Below the pieces are notes generated by a model that was given only the letters and a program-made list of their open reading frames with translations, did not search any database and was not told the origin of the DNA. The translations under genes and the position numbers were made by a program. Below, piece after piece: positions 30,173-30,236 of a stretch of DNA of 30,236 nt; the stretch's first letter is position 1, and every line of letters begins with the position of its first letter. This DNA is from Chara braunii (taxonomy: Eukaryota; Streptophyta; Charophyceae; Charales; Characeae): NCBI GenBank assembly GCA_003427395.1, contig BFEA01001122.1, positions 116,027-146,262 on the forward strand. The letters run 5' to 3'.

Positions 30173-30236
<64 letters not shown>
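30173..30236. repeat. (TG)n microsatellite at window end
   Basis: An uninterrupted TG dinucleotide run of 32 units extends to the last base of the window, so its full length is unknown. Confidence 0.95.

Noticed and set aside
30173-30236. Telomeric end at the window edge
   Set aside because: The run is pure TG dinucleotide, not TTTAGGG-type, so it is a microsatellite.

Overview
This window looks like repeat-dense nuclear DNA from a green plant or streptophyte alga. The signs are CCCTAAA-type interstitial telomere motifs, two Ty3/gypsy LTR retrotransposons with initiator-Met tRNA primer sites (TGGTATC...), tRNA-derived SINE-like heads, a U6 snRNA copy, a TA-target MITE and microsatellites. 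A charophyte such as Chara is a plausible guess from the style of the retrotransposon proteins, but nothing here proves it. I see no intact host protein gene. The sequence has single-N gaps at 260, 21254, 22519 and 29204.

Layout. 1-3451: diverged intergenic DNA with a degenerate ~250-bp tandem duplication, an intronless 5' fragment of a ribosomal protein L11 (uL5) gene on the minus strand, and two SINE-like copies. 3452-6438: AT-rich DNA and three partial copies of a dispersed repeat, here called R2; one copy carries a 199-bp MITE and another is split by the first retrotransposon. 6439-18990: element 1, a 12.55-kb Ty3/gypsy element with LTRs of about 2.1 kb, flanked by the 4-bp duplication AGTG. 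18991-21029: the rest of the split R2 copy, two degenerate tRNA-like heads, a telomere-like tract and a U6-like sequence. 21030-29900: element 2, an 8.87-kb chromodomain-type Ty3/gypsy element with ~1-kb LTRs. 29901-30236: intergenic DNA ending in a long (TG)n run.

Both elements have the order gag, protease, reverse transcriptase, RNase H, integrase, and both are decayed. Element 1 is older (9 differences in 120 LTR bases compared, against about 10 in 320 for element 2). It has several frameshifts, mixed stop codons and a lost reverse-transcriptase catalytic Asp. It also shows an integrase preceded by an almost canonical PHD (C4HC3) zinc finger, and a long extra reading frame after integrase. 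Element 2 keeps one 776-codon protease-RT-RNase H frame with no frameshift, interrupted only by seven TAG codons, at least one at an invariant Gln; its integrase ends in an AT-hook-like linker plus chromodomain-like tail. C-to-T decay at methylated CAG sites is the simplest explanation.
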